From Aedes albopictus (taxonomy: Eukaryota; Arthropoda; Insecta; Diptera; Culicidae): a DNA stretch of 64,000 nt. The translations under genes and the position numbers were made by a program. Positions 32,703 through 45,137 of this stretch are shown piece by piece. How positions within the stretch are numbered: the stretch's first letter is position 1; each line of letters begins with the position of its first letter. The stretch lies in the NCBI RefSeq assembly GCF_035046485.1, contig NC_085138.1, positions 337,106,263-337,170,262 of the forward strand, in the 5' to 3' direction. The notes below the pieces were generated by a model. It saw only the letters and a program-made list of their open reading frames with translations. It ran no database searches and was not told where the DNA came from.

Positions 32703-34800
32703 GTTTTGTTGAAATGTGTTTTCGAAAGCACGAGAAAGGCGGAATCACCCCTTGGTGGATAAATTAGGGTTTTTTTCATTATTTCGTTTTTCGACGAAAC
32801 GGGATTTCGTCATTAGAGCGGTAAGTCAAGCTCAGGATTAAAAGCTGTACCTCTGCACAAAGAGCAGTTTGAACAAGTGAAGGCTACAAGAAGCACCAAA
32901 AGTAACTGTGGCACTAGTAATAAAAGTAACAAAAACAATATAGGGAAACGGAACCCAGCTTTACCCCTTCGGACGACTTTTTTCACCAACCTCGCTGCTG
33001 TAGAATGCACCAGCGAAATGCAAATGACCCAACCGTCCTGATAGGGTTAAGCAAGGGCTCCCATTTTTGTCCTTTCGAAAACAAACCTAATAAGCGCTAA
33101 TTGTTTTGTTTTTCATTTGTGTATTGTTTGTTGGGTATGAGTATGCATGATAACAAAAAAAACGAAAACAATCGGAGCGTAAATCTTTCGTTTTTGGAAT
33201 AGGATGAACATAGGGGCATTGGGTTAAAAATGGTTTTCATACCCTACATACAGCTTTTCCCTTAATACAGGCCAACACATTAGGTCGAAACATTGGCAAT
33301 GCCAATTTTATCGTTTGGATTCCCTACACTTCTAAATATCAATGGAACCTATTGCATCCCTCAACCACAGTGTAGTACAGGTTGGACTTGACTCCGGATA
33401 ATCGAGTGCGACTTGTAATCTCTTATAAATCTCATGAGGTCTAGACTAACGCTTCTATTTTTCCTCTTTCTATTCCAGGTAAGACGCAGTCATTATCTTC
33501 AATCTGGTAAGCTACGCGATAACGCGATAATGAACCAATTAAAACAGCACGATCAGTTGCGTTGAATGAATTCAATGCCAACCAGCAAGTAGGTACATAT
33601 CTAATTGCTATATCTAACCAGTTCTCTGAGATTACCATTGGATGCCCATCTTCTCCTCACTCATCGAACAACCTAACCGGAAATGGCGTTACGTTCGCTG
33701 ACCTAGTGCCACCACTAGGTACATCGTAGATACAGTTGGCTTTTTATCCATTTCCTATTTAGACCCCCCGCCGAGCCAATTCAAGTCGGCCTGCACTTGC
33801 GTCTTTCGATAATAGTTAGGTTGTAGCGGTACACCCCGGCGACGTAGATGTCGATGTCAGCAATTACTTTGGAAATTGACATTCTGCCATAATATTGCTG
33901 ACGGCATCAACGGCGCAAAGGCGAGCTTTATCGAACGCACGTCACCGATGTCCCGATGGGAGGTTCCGCCGGCCGTCGTCGTTCGACGAAGAAAGTTTTG
34001 TTCGCAATTGTAGGAGGGAAAACGGTGTAGAATGCGTCTTTGAGCTTTAGTTCCGGTCATTTTCTAATCTCAAGATTTGTAATGTTTGGATGTAACTGCG
34101 ATGGTCAATTTCTCTTCATCGATTATTTTTATTATTTCGAAGAATTGAAAAAGTTTGGAGTAGGTCTTATGATGCTGTGCCGGGTGACTCATCTTGCCTC
34201 GAATCTCCTTACAATTTTCCCCGCGACCACCGTCGAAGCTCGGTACGCGGTAGAATTGATCTCACCAGCATGCATCAGTTCCACCGTGTACATACACCAG
34301 TAACAAATCGCATTTCACTTTGCGCAAGAGATGCTGATAAGTGAGAGGAGGGGTGCATAATTATCTGAATTAGAAATATTATTTATCATTAGGCCCGAGC
34401 GTAATTGGTTTCCTATCGTGTGGTGGAGTTCTCCGGGCGGTAAGTCAGGTACAGCGGGTTCTCCTTTGCACCGGACGACGCGACGAGGACCAGGATTACG
34501 ATGATGATGGGAAATGAAGCAGAGTTTGTTCGTACCGTCAAGCTACTACTGACAGAGATAGAAACGGAACTCAATTAGATGTCGTTAGAGTGCACCGACG
34601 ACGGTGGAAAGATTAATATGAACAGCTATGGGATTTGCTACTCGGTTTGGTGAACACGTGTAATTTGAATGTTTTGCTGGATATGCAAACATGCTCTCAG
34701 ATACGTACCGTTCAGTGTTTAGAAGGTTTCAGCGGTTTGCAACCTTTCCATCACATGGTTCATCTGAATTATTATATTTGAGCGATTCCAAGCAACAGCA
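32703..34800. other. Mostly unique DNA with a recursive-splice-like site
   Basis: No repeat partner in the window except around the splice-like site at 33446-33484 (listed separately). 33650-34300 and 34430-34600 are GC-rich. Open frames (32813-33010, 33441-33638, 33857-34060, 34040-34303) have no recognised domain. The composition fits host intronic sequence. Confidence 0.4.
33446..33484 (+). promoter_or_regulatory. Candidate recursive splice site 1
   Basis: CTAAC (33446-33450, branch-point-like) is followed by a pyrimidine tract (33451-33476) and CAG, directly abutting GTAAGA (junction 33478|33479). An acceptor fused to a donor with no exon between is the signature of recursive splicing in long insect introns. 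Downstream bases resemble those after the second candidate at 60375. Confidence 0.45.
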
Positions 34801-34844
34801 TCAAAATTAAGGAAAATTTTTAATTCATGATTTTCTATTGAACT

Positions 34845-35635
34845 GAAACTTTGCACAGTTTTTCAGTTCCATCTAAATCGCCATTTTTCGATATCAAATT
34901 TTTATTTAGAGCCACGACTAACTTTTCAAAAGGGTGTATGTGAAAATGGTTCAAAAATATTCAAAAATATGCACAGCAAAAACGGATTGTTCGATTGTTA
35001 TGAATTTTTCAGCAAAGTTAGATAGCTAAATGGTGATTTCTAAGAAAATATACACTGTGAAAAAAAATCTATTTTATCATTGAAAAACATCATTTTTGTC
35101 ACAAAAACTCAAATATCTCAAAACCCTATCTTTTTACCAACTTGAATTTTTTAGGGAAAACGGTCCATTGTATTAGCAATCTACCATAAAAATTTGGTGA
35201 TGGTAAACTAATAAACAAAAAAGTTATAACATTTCAAAAATTTCACAATTTTTACATTTAGTAAAAAAAATTTTTCTGTGTAAATTATTTCGGCCGGGAA
35301 TCGCGATTTGATGCTGATTTTATTGTTCAGCAAAGTTAGATTACTAAATGGCGATTCCTAAGAAAATATACACTGTGAAAAAAATCTTTTTTAACATTAA
35401 AAAATATCATTTTTGTCACAAAAACTCAAATATCTCAAAACCCTATCTTTTTACCAACGTAATTTTTTAGAGAAAACGGTCCATTGTATTAGCAATCTAC
35501 CATGAAAATAAACAAAAACATTATGACAATTCAAACATTTCACAATTTTCACATTTAGTAATAATTTTTTTTGGTGTAAATTATTTCGGCCGGAAATTGA
35601 AGTTTGATGCTGATTTTATTGTTAATGGCCTTGCG
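34845..35635 (+). repeat. Dispersed repeat family alpha, copies C and D in tandem
   Basis: 34845-35290 and 35310-35635 both contain GTCACAAAAACTCAAATATC, CAAAACCCTATCTTTTTACC and ACGGTCCATTGTATTAGC. Copy C also has the outer block (CACGACTAACTTTTCAAAAG). They face copy E at 37185-37700. Non-coding. Confidence 0.7.
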
Positions 35636-36324
35636 TGAGTAAAACAAGTTGTTTTTATTATATATTATATATACATATAATATACTATGTACCGTAATGT
35701 TCCGATTTTATCACGCCCTCCGCGCATTAGTCGTTTATTCATTAATTTGCTGTTACATTTGAGGACAAGTGTTTTCCCTCTTCTTCAAGATGAATGTTGA
35801 AAGCGTGTTTTGCAACGTTAAAAATATTGAAATGGGTATAGATGTTGAAGAATATTACAGGGCATTTTTGAAAAGGGGCGTAATTAAATTGTTTAAACAG
35901 ATGTCGCTGATGGCAATTTCTCAGTTGTTGTCGTTTTCGAACTTCCTGCGCCCTGCTTTACCGATGATATACAGATGGCTCGTTTGCCAAATTTTAGACG
36001 GCAGGACGTGCAAATGCGTAATTTTGTACACAATGTGGACATTTGGGCATAACCAGTCTCTTTCAGTTTATCTATGGTGCTTTCGGTGAGATTTCGTAAC
36101 TCTTTTGAACATTTTTTTTCATCAAACGGTCTACAAGAGAGCGTTGAGTTGAAGACCTTTGAGAAAGCGACTGTTCATCTTGTTCGTCAGATTATAATAA
36201 ACAAAATCACTTATTAATTTTAACTTACTTGTTTGGTGTTGGTGGCTGAAGAAAAAAAAATACTATACAATTTTTAATATTCATAGCGGTAGTATTTTTT
36301 TGTTTTTTTCGTGAGCATTGTCAG

Positions 36325-36600
36325 GTATGTATACAGACAAACAAACGTAACACTGGCGAAATTTTCATTGACCACGCCTTCAACGAACATTTTGAATCTT
36401 GGTTGTGGCTTTCATAACAAGAAGAGCGCCCATCGTTTTTCTTTGCGTTTGACGTTTCACACTAGCGCCTTCTGATGACGATATTGCACAACGCAGTGTT
36501 TCGTGAAACATTTCCACCAGGTGGTGATAGTGTGAACTGGGCGATGAATTTTCACTAAAATTGTTCTAGGCGTTTCGTCTGTTTGTCTGTGGTATGTACC
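36325..36600. mobile_element. Possible MITE with ACAGACAAACA ends
   Basis: GGTATGTATACAGACAAACA on the left and GGTACATACCACAGACAAAC (reverse complement) on the right are imperfect inverted repeats, with AATTTTCATTG / AATTTTAGTG further in. Borders are approximate. Confidence 0.35.
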
Positions 36601-36662
36601 TCTTATGCATTTGTTGTTGTTGAAGTTACTCGCATTCTTCCGATCATAAAGTCTGTTCTCTA

Positions 36663-36883
36663 CACACTTAATTTTGATTACCGAGTTCGGTAATTTTTTG
36701 ACGAGATTAAAACTGCTGAGCACCGAACTCGTTCAGCAAAAATGCATTGTTTACCTTTTCCATACGATTTTGACAGTTGTTTTACTGAGCCTCAGTAAAA
36801 TCGATTACCGAAACTACTAAGATCGTACTGCTGTTATAATCTCGTCAAAAAAGTACCGAACAGGCAATTCAGAAATAAGTGTG
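36663..36883. mobile_element. 221 bp TA-flanked MITE
   Basis: Ends CACACTTAATTTTGATTACC and CACACTTATTTCTGAATTGC (reverse complement), both running into TTTTTTGACGAGATTA. TA lies outside each end (36661-36662, 36884-36885). Non-coding. Confidence 0.7.
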
Positions 36884-37184
36884 TAAGAGGGATTTTTTTT
36901 GCGGATAAACTAGACGTATACGCGTATAAAAAACTTTTATTATACAGCTTTTGTCTTAAAAATAAATTCAATTCCATTTTTCTTATAATCAACAGCTTTT
37001 CAACACTATCAAGGGATTTTTTCACCAGTCACGTACAATAAAAAGTATGACAATCTCAATATTTCTGATCACAACACTGGATCGCGTCTAAGTTTCAAAT
37101 AGATACTATAGTAATTACGAATAATCAAACTAAAGTATCATGAAAACAACTTGTTTAATTCAGGCGGTAGCCTTTACAATAAAA

Positions 37185-37700
37185 TCAGCATCAAAATATA
37201 ATTCTCGAAATAATTTACACAGAAAAAAATTTTTTTTGTTACTAAATGTAAAAATTGTGAAATGTTTGAAATGTCATAACTTTTTTGTTTATCAGTTTAC
37301 CATCACCAAAATTTTATGGTAGATAGCTGATATAATGGGCCATTTCCCCTAAAAAATTGAAGTTGGTAAAAAGATAGGGTTTTGAGATATTTGAGTTTTT
37401 GTGACAAATATCATATTTTTTCAAAGTAGAAAAAGAAATTTTTTACAGTGTATATTTTCTAAGGAATCATCATTTAGTTATCTAACTTTGCTGAAAAATT
37501 TATAACAATCGAACAATCCGTTTTTGCTGTACAGCTTTTAGAATATTTTAGAACTATTTTCGCATACACCCTTTTGAAAAGTTAGTCGTGAGTGAATATG
37601 AAGGTTTAATATCAAAAAATGGCGATTTATATGAAATTGAAAAACTGTGCAAAGTTTCAGATATTTTTGAAATGGTCGCTCAGGATCGACTGACATGACT
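37185..37700 (-). repeat. Dispersed repeat family alpha, copy E
   Basis: On the minus strand it matches copies C and D block by block (CACGACTAACTTTTCAAAAG, CAAAACCCTATCTTTTTACC, ATTTCACAATTTTTACATTT). With them it forms a large inverted structure around 35636-37184. Confidence 0.7.
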
Positions 37701-38640
37701 CCGTGGAATTCCTCATTTACAGGAATATTTGTGAGTGACTTACATATTGCCACATGATGGACTGTGAATTTATGTAACGCACAAAAGTTCCTACTTTACA
37801 AAGCAAAGCAAATATAACCTTACACATCGTAGTTGTTACTCCGTGATAGACCAGAACAATCGAAGTTGCACAGAGATCCAATGAATGGTGCTTGGGACTA
37901 GCTACACACTCTCAATGTGTACAATTCGAGAGTTTAATATTTTAAAGTCAATATCCGCACGGGCCACGTCCTTACGGCCATCGGGAAAGGGGAAGGAATA
38001 TTACAGAGATTAAACTTTTCATTTTCAATGAGTGAAATTCAACATGAATTATGAAGATTATCAACTGAGGGATCAAAATAAAATTCATTTTGGTGAATGA
38101 ATTTTTTCACCTATTCATTCATTTTTCTGTCACTGACAATTTTCACTGAGAAATAAAACTGGACCGTAACTTCCAATTATACTTCCAATTACTTCATAAC
38201 TTGTGTATAGTAGTTAATTAGAATATTAATTATGTTATCTATTTGTTCATTAAGTCGGATTGTGCGTCTGTTAACAGAAATTGGACATTTTACGACGTGC
38301 GAAAAAATATTCGTGACAGAGAATTGAATGAAAAAAGAGAGGCATTCAGCTGACAATGAATGTGGCCAAACACGAATGAAAAAATGAGAATGTCAATCTT
38401 CACTTTCAATCTTCGAATTTTTTACTCTCTGGAATATTAGTTCGACAACCTTTGTTACTAGAAACCGTGGAATCCACAGCATCCCCATAGTTGCCTCGGG
38501 AAGGAGTATTTGTTAGTAGGGTAGGGTGAGGTGTGGATCTTGGAGCCACCTTTGTTGAGTGATATGATCCACTAGTTATATGAAAATATGATTTATTTGG
38601 TCGTAATGCACATATGTCAACGATCATTCTATATTAAACG
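37701..38640. other. AT-rich DNA with a dispersed-repeat fragment
   Basis: 37965-38005 resembles 11930-11990. 38040-38400 repeats ATTCATT/AATGAAT words. No gene is seen. Confidence 0.35.
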
Positions 38641-39570
38641 CGTCACCGCATTGATACCCAAACCAGAGAAGAACTGCCCGCAATCGAGGTGGCTGAGCAG
38701 CAGCTTGAAAAGATAATCGACTTTGCGTCCAACATTAGTAAGGACCTGAAAACGATCTTGTTGCGACTCGTAAGTCGATGGATGATGCCAAGCAGGACCA
38801 TGTGATACTCGCGAAGACTGAAGCAGCGGCAGTACTTGTGAAAAAAAAAAGGATACGAAGTCTACCCAGACGGAGGCCTCCGCTCTCGCAAGTATTCCAA
38901 AAGGTGTGGCGGATGCGACTGCTCGTGACAAGCACTCGCAGAAGCGGGCGAGGCAGCTGTCAGGTGAGGAGCTATTTGGCGGTGCCCGCAAGGCTAGGCG
39001 TATACTTATCCCGAAGGTCAGCAGCAATGCCGGCAAGTCGGACCCCAGCCAGGTGTCCCGGAAAGCTGGGAAGGGTGGGCCTGAAAAGGCTGGTCCGTCT
39101 CGGATGGAAGGGAACGACCATTGTTAGGCTTTCAGCAACCACAAAGTAGGGTGAACCTGGAGAAGGATCACCCTTGGACGACAGTTGAGCGGAAGAAGAA
39201 GAAGAAGAAACTGCTAGATGGACATGAGCGTAGGGACACCAAACTCAGGAGACGTAGGGATTCCAAGCTAGAGAAAGGTGACGCGCCCGTCATCAAGACC
39301 CAACAGTCGAAGTACTCGGACGTCTTGAAGGTGATGCGAATCGACGCCTAGCTCGTGGATCTGCGAGGCGACGTGCGCAGTATTAGACGTACTCATACGG
39401 GTGAAATGATCCTCGAGCTCAAGCGCGACAAGGACCGCAAGGACGTCTCCTACTACAGTCTGGCGAGAGAGGTCCTTCGCGAAGGGGTTGTGGTAAGGGC
39501 TCTTACAGCGGAGGCGACTCTGAAGGTGAAAACCCTTGCAGCGGAAGAGCTCGTTACGACACTGTGGTAA
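38641..39570 (+). pseudogene. Non-LTR retrotransposon ORF1 (gag-like) relic
   Basis: A charged, K/R/E-rich coding remnant in at least three frames. The first is an acidic helix-like start (I-D-T-Q-T-R-E-E-L-P..., 38650-38790). Frame 38906-39127 follows (RARQLSGEELFGGARKARR). Frame 39121-39351 includes KSKYSDVLKVMR-type text, and 39355-39570 has DVRSIRRTHTGEMILELKRD and V-R-A-L-T. The pattern 'Y-x-D-V-L ... R-x-I-R-R-T-x-x-G-E-M-x-x-E-L-K' is typical of R1-group ORF1 proteins, which bind element RNA. Stops at 39349-39351 and frame changes show it is dead. No ORF2 follows. Confidence 0.65.
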
Positions 39571-39639
39571 TAGTGCGAGGTTCCGGTGGCCCGTTGGACT
39601 CTTTCAGTTCTACTCCCACTGGCGACGGAGATAGTCGAG

Positions 39640-39725
39640 TGACTTCGTAACTTGAAGAAATAGAAGCACCCGTCTAGCGAATTGGAAGTCGTAAGTTCGA
39701 GTCTCACCGGAGTACGTGGATTTCT
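39640..39725 (+). repeat. tRNA-like B-box segment
   Basis: GTAAGTTCGAGTCTCACCGG contains a good pol III B box (GTTCGAGTC). An A box is not convincing. It lies just after the ORF1 relic and is probably part of a SINE or of a composite repeat, not a tRNA gene. Confidence 0.35.
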
Positions 39726-40079
39726 TTTCATAAATCAAATCTCAATTTGTTCATCGAGCACATGTTTCTGTTGTGCACATGGATGTCAACAGTGCAATTT
39801 CCACATGACTTGGTCAGCCAAAGCACACATCAAAAAAATGACATTTGATTTCGAAGTATTTCAGCAGAAACCCTTCCAGAAAATTTCACTAGAGATTATC
39901 TCAATATTAATCCAAGAATTCCTTAACCCTCCCAAGATGTTACTCTAGGTGCACCATGTTCTACCCGATAGGTGCGTAGTGCACGTTCAGCGAGCCTATC
40001 TGGGTCATATTTATCGCAACATCCCGACATTGTACAAATCATTTTTTTGGGAGTCCATCCAAAGATTCCAATAATAATT

Positions 40080-43000
40080 CATCCAGAATTTATTGCAGAC
40101 ATGGCTTCCTAAATATTTTTTCTTCTATGTATTCCTAAAGAAGTTCTTCCAGAAATTTGTTTAGAAAGCTTTCCTGAGATTTCCTAAGGAATTCCTCATG
40201 GGATATCTTCAGGAATTCCTCCTGGTTTTTCTCCACGAATTCCTCCAGGGGTTCACCGCGAATTTCTTCTGTGTTTCTTTCAGGAACAACTCCAGGGATT
40301 ATTTTAAAAAATACCGCAAGGATTCCCCCAGAAATTCTTTTTAGCTTTTTTCCGGAAATCCCTCCTCTTGGAATTCTTCCAAAAACTCCTCTAGGAATTA
40401 ATCCAGTACTTCCGCCAGGCAATATTTGGGGATTCCCTTAGAAATTCCCCTTGGTATTGCTTTCGGGGTTTCTCCTGGGGTTTCTTCATGAATTCTTCCA
40501 GGAATTCCTTTGGGAACTGCTACAAGGATTCTCTTCTTAGAACTCGTTCAAGATTTCTTCAAGAATTCCATCTGCGATTTCTTCAAGAATTCATCTTGGG
40601 ATTTCTCCAAGAATTCCTTGAGAGGTTCTTTTAGGACTGCTCCTTCAGGAATACAGTACTTCCTCCAGGAAATGTTTAGGGATTCCATTAGGAATGCCTC
40701 TTGGAATTGCTACCAAGATTCCTCCTAGGGTTCCTTCAGGAACTGGTACAGGGATTCCTCATGTAGTTACTCCATGAACTCTTCTTAGGATTCCTTCAGG
40801 ATTTCTCCGAGAAATTTCTACACAAATTTCTTCAGGGATTCTTCTAGGGATTATTCCAGGGATTCCTCTGGGAGTTGATGCAAGGATTCCTCTAAAAATT
40901 CCTTCAGTGATTCTTATAGAAATGCCTCTAGAGTTTATTCCAGGAATTCCTCCAGAAATGCTTCCAAGAATTCTTCTAGAGATTCCTCCAGGAGTGTCTC
41001 TAGCGATTCCTTCGGGAATTCCTACAGGCATTCCTCTAGGATATCCTCCTAGAATATTCGTCCAGGGATTCCTCCATGAAATCCTCCAGGGATTCTTCCA
41101 ATAATTTCTCCAGAGCTTAACTCAGGAATTCCATCTGTATTTTTTTGGAACAACTTATTTTAAAAATTCAAGAATTTCTCCTTGTATTCCTTCAGGGGAT
41201 TCCTTCAGGAGTTTCTTTAGGAATTCTTCTAGGGATTTTTTCAGTAACTGGTACAGGGATTCCTCCACGAACTTTTCTAAGGATTTCCTACTTCAGAATT
41301 TCTTCAGGAATTATTTCTGGTATTGCCCAACGAATTTCTTAGGTATTTCCTCCAGAAATTTCTTCAGGAATTCCTCCAGGAATTCTTCCAGGAATTCCTC
41401 TGGGAACTCCTGCAGGGATTTCTTTAAAAATCCTCCAGGAATTCCTCCAAAGATTCCTCCAGAAATCTCGCCAGAAATTCTTCTTGGGATTCCTCTAGAA
41501 ATTTCTCCAGGAGTTCCTATAGGCATTACACTAGGATATCCTCCAGGAATCCCTCAAAGAATTCCTTCAGGACTTCCTCTAGGCATTCCTCCAAGAATTG
41601 CTTCAGGGATTCCTTCAAGAATTCCACCAGGAATTCCTGCGGCAGTTTATCCAGGAATTCTTCAAGGGATTCGCCCAAGGACTTTTCCTGAGACTTCTCC
41701 AGGAATTCCTCCAAAGATTTCTTCATGAAAATCTTCAGGGATTCCTCCAAAGATTTCTTCATGAAAATCTTCAGGGATTCCTCCAAGAATTCCATCAGGA
41801 ATTCTCCTTGGCATTCTTCCAGGAATTAATCTAGGCATTCTTCCAAGGATTCCTCCTTGGATTCTTGCAGAGGTTTCTCTAGGAATTCTTTCAGCGATTC
41901 CTCCAGGATTTCCTTCAGATATTCCTCTAGGATTTCCTTCAGATTATTCTCCAGGAATTGCTTCAGGGACTCCTCCAGGAATACGTCCAAGAATACCTCA
42001 AGAGTTCTTCCATGAGTTGCTCCTAGGATTGCTCCAGGAATTCTTCCTGGAACTCCTCCAGGAATTCATGCAGGCATTCCTCCAGGATTTTATCCAGGAA
42101 TTTGTCCAGGGTCTCCACGAGGAATTGCTCGAGAAATTAGCCCAGCAATTTCTTCAGGAATTCCTCCATAAATGTCACCAGGCATTAATCTAGGAATTCC
42201 TTCATAAAATCTGTCAGCAATTCATCCGGGAGTTTCTCCAGGAAATCCTTTAGAAATTCTTCCAGGTTTTTCTCTAGGAATTCCTTCTTGAGTTTTTTCG
42301 TGGATTCCATCAGGATTTCCGCTAATAATTCCTCCCGACTTTTCTTCGGCGATTTTTACTTCGAGGGTTTCTCCAGGAATTCCTCCAGAAACTGTTTTTT
42401 TAGAATTTTTTCCCATCTAGAGATTCCTCCAAAAATTCTTCCAGTAATTATTTCAAGAATCCCTCTAGAGTTTCTCCAGACATTTCTTCGGGGATTCCTC
42501 CATCAGTTCTCACAGGAATTCCTCTAGCCATTCCTCCAGGTATTCCTGCAGGATTTCATTCCTGGATTTCTCCAGGAATTGATCCAGACATTTCTCCTGA
42601 ATATGCTTCAGAAATTATGTCAACAATTTCTCTAGAAAATCTTCTAGGGATTGCTTCAGATTTTTCCGGGAAATACGCCAGGAATACCTTCAGGAATTGC
42701 TTCAGGGATTCCTCCACGAATTTCTCAGAGGATTTTTCCAGGGAAATCCTTCCAAGATTCTTCCAGGAAATCCACCAGAAATTCCTCCAAGGATTCTTCC
42801 AAGAAATCCTCCAGGGATTACTTCAAAAATTGTTCCAGAAAATTCTCAAGGAATATCTGCAGGGTATTTTTTTTTCAGGTATTCCTCCAGACCTAGAGGT
42901 TTCTTCAATAATTTCTTCAGGGATTCCTCCAGAGATTTCTCCACAAATTTCTTCAAGGATTCCTTCAGGAACTCCTTCTAGGATTTCTTCAGGAATTCCC

Positions 43001-43950
43001 CTAGAAATTCCTCTAGAAATTCCTCCAGCAATTTCTCAAGAGATTTTTTTCAGTAATAGAAAAGTAATAGAAGAAATTGAAATCTCCCAGAGTTCCTCTA
43101 GAGATTCTTCCATAAATTCATCCAGTAATTCTTTTAAGAATTTATCTAGAGATTCCTCCAGGAATTCCTTCAGCGATTCTTCCAGCAATTCCCACAGGAA
43201 TACCTCTCAGAATTTCTCAAGGCATTCCTCCAGGATTTTATTCAGGTATCCAGGAACTCCTTCAGGAATTCTTCCAAGAATTTCTCTAGGAATTGCTCCT
43301 GCATCCTTCAAAATTATGTCAGCAATTTCTCCAGGATTTGCTCTACGAAATGAATGTGCAAAAATCACCCCGGCGTGCGCTCCGTGTTTGCGCCAAAGTG
43401 CGCGCTGCGATGAAACACCGTAGAGTTCTCGCCCCAGTGACACTATGGTGCTGATTCGGTGACTGCTGGGTGAAAATACGGGAGAGCGCGTGAGAGTCAT
43501 GCGCGCGAAAGAGAGAGCCACACTCGATCCAAGGCGAACGAGCAAAAGCACACACTAGCGCTTGGTTTACCCACCACCCAAATCAAGAGAAACTGGCTTC
43601 TTGGTGTGATGAAAAATATTCAAATCCCCAGTGTAGTCAATAAACTGACGCCCCAGTGAATCGCTATGGTGAAATGCCATCTGTGCCTCTAGGGATTTTT
43701 CAGAGATTCTGCAGGAATTTCCTTCAGATATTCCTCTAAGAATTGCCTCAGGGATTTTTCCAGAAATTCTTCCAAGGGTTCTTCCAGGAAATCCCCTTGG
43801 AACTTCTAAGGGAATTCCTCCAGGATTTCTCCAGGAATTCCTGCTGAGTCTCATCCAAGAATTGCTCCTGGAATTCTTCCAAGGATTGCTCCAGGAATTC
43901 CTGAAGTGATTTCTTTAGGAATTTCTCCCAGTTTCTTTTCAATAATTCAT
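40080..43950. repeat. Large 12-bp-period minisatellite, cluster 3
   Basis: Almost 3.9 kb of degenerate TTCCTCCAGGAA units. Variants TTTCTTCAGGAA, TTCCTCTAGGAA and TTCTTCCAGGAA keep the 12-bp phase for long stretches. Many open frames on both strands (42617-43423 with 268 codons, 41526-41795, 42651-42896 and others) are artefacts of a repeat unit divisible by three; none has a start context or composition of a gene. It is interrupted at about 43345-43690 by unrelated GC-rich DNA. Confidence 0.85.
43345..43690. mobile_element. GC-rich insert within the minisatellite
   Basis: About 345 bp with no 12-bp periodicity. It has two copies of a GCCCCAGTGA ... CTATGGTG motif (about 43430 and 43650). 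CTCTA occurs at both borders and may be a target duplication. The minisatellite resumes on the far side. Element type unknown. Confidence 0.45.
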
Positions 43951-45137
43951 GTATATTTTTGAAATAATGTACGCGTCAATAAAAAAACCCAAATCTTTTA
44001 GAAATTAGCCACCGCTACCAACACCACGTTGAGCTTTTTTTCAACGTATTCCAAAAAATACAACAGGGTGACTGCTGAAGGGTTGCATAATGCTTTTAGT
44101 ATATAATGTTATTATAAAGCTTATAAAGCTAGTAGGTACAAATTTGCTAAGGGTGCTTGATAGGGCCTGAGCCTTCAGCAGGTCAAACCGCGTTGCACGC
44201 AAGTATCAATTCTTGGTACATGCGGAACTGTTGGGCGCGGACATGGTGGTTGACCCTGCCAGCCTTCCGAGGACAAAGGGAGTGATGAGGACCATTCGGG
44301 AAACTGGCTAAGCGCCATCATGCTCCCTTGGTGGACTCACCAAAGCAAGTCATCGATGTTCGTTGCTTCAGCTAACCTTAAGGATGTGATAATGCACTAG
44401 CCCCTCCCTGAAGCAATGCCTTCTTGGTGGTTCCGGAGAGACGAAGGGTTTAGCGCAGGGTTGAAAAAATCTCATTCAATTGAATGAATTTCTGCTGAAC
44501 TGAATGCTTTCGACATTCATTTTCAGCTCCGCTGTGAGATACTTGAAAGTGAACGCAGAAAAATTCAACTACTTTGTGGAGGAAATGACTGCACCATCAT
44601 CAACACACGCTCTGCGCTGATGGATGCTTCATGTCAACACCGGCCGCATGAATGCGACTCGCCCATAAGCAAGCGTGGTGAATTTTTGTCGTATGAGTGC
44701 CGGTCACAGGAAAAATGTTGATTTTGAACCTCGCCTTCTCCCCAGTGTGAGCGACGAGAGAATTTTTATTCTCTTTTCATTTGCCTCCGTGAAGGACAGG
44801 GGCTTCAACGTCAGAAGCGGTGTGGTGAAAAGACAAAAACAAAAACTCACGTTCATTGGGAGCTTCGGAATTTTTGCAACCGTGGTTTAGCGGCCATGAG
44901 AACGTTGTTTAGTGGGTCGAGGAAATAGTAGTCCTGGATGTCACTTTTTTTGTACCTCACACTACCTAGACATCTTTGTTCAGGTGTCTGTTGAGCAGAT
45001 TATCCTCTCATGGTTTAGAAGAAGAAAAAAAACTGGAATAGCTTAGAAAATTTTATCGAAAATTGTTCAATATTGCAATGAAAAACGTCAGAAACAATAT
45101 GAATCAAATTCAAACCATCCCAACCGCGCGATTAGAG
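43951..45137. other. Unassigned stretch
   Basis: 44150-44460 is mildly GC-rich and 44670-44890 holds a 71-codon frame without recognised motif. No repeat partner in the window was noticed. Confidence 0.3.

Larger units (their letters stand above)
35636..37184. other. Spacer between inverted alpha copies
   Basis: Holds the MITEs at 36325-36600 and 36663-36883. The words CCGATTTTATCACG near 35700 resemble the subterminal repeats of the 1183-2740 element. The 106-codon frame 35769-36089 has no recognised motif and no coding support. Confidence 0.4.

Noticed and set aside
35769..36089. 106-codon plus frame
   Set aside because: No recognised domain, no supporting promoter or splice signals, and it lies between inverted repeats.
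36310..36335. Third recursive splice site (CAG|GTATGT)
   Set aside because: The pyrimidine tract is interrupted by GTGAGCATTG before the AG, and it overlaps the end of a probable MITE.
41526..41795. Leu/Glu-rich coiled-coil-like minus frame
   Set aside because: Artefact of the same 12-bp repeat, which encodes E-E-F-L in this frame.
42617..43423. 268-codon open frame
   Set aside because: Lies in the 12-bp minisatellite; other frames on both strands are also open and the product is a degenerate D-S-S-R-N repeat.
40080..43950. Possible CRISPR-like array
   Set aside because: Repeats are contiguous and degenerate without unique spacers, and the genome is eukaryotic.
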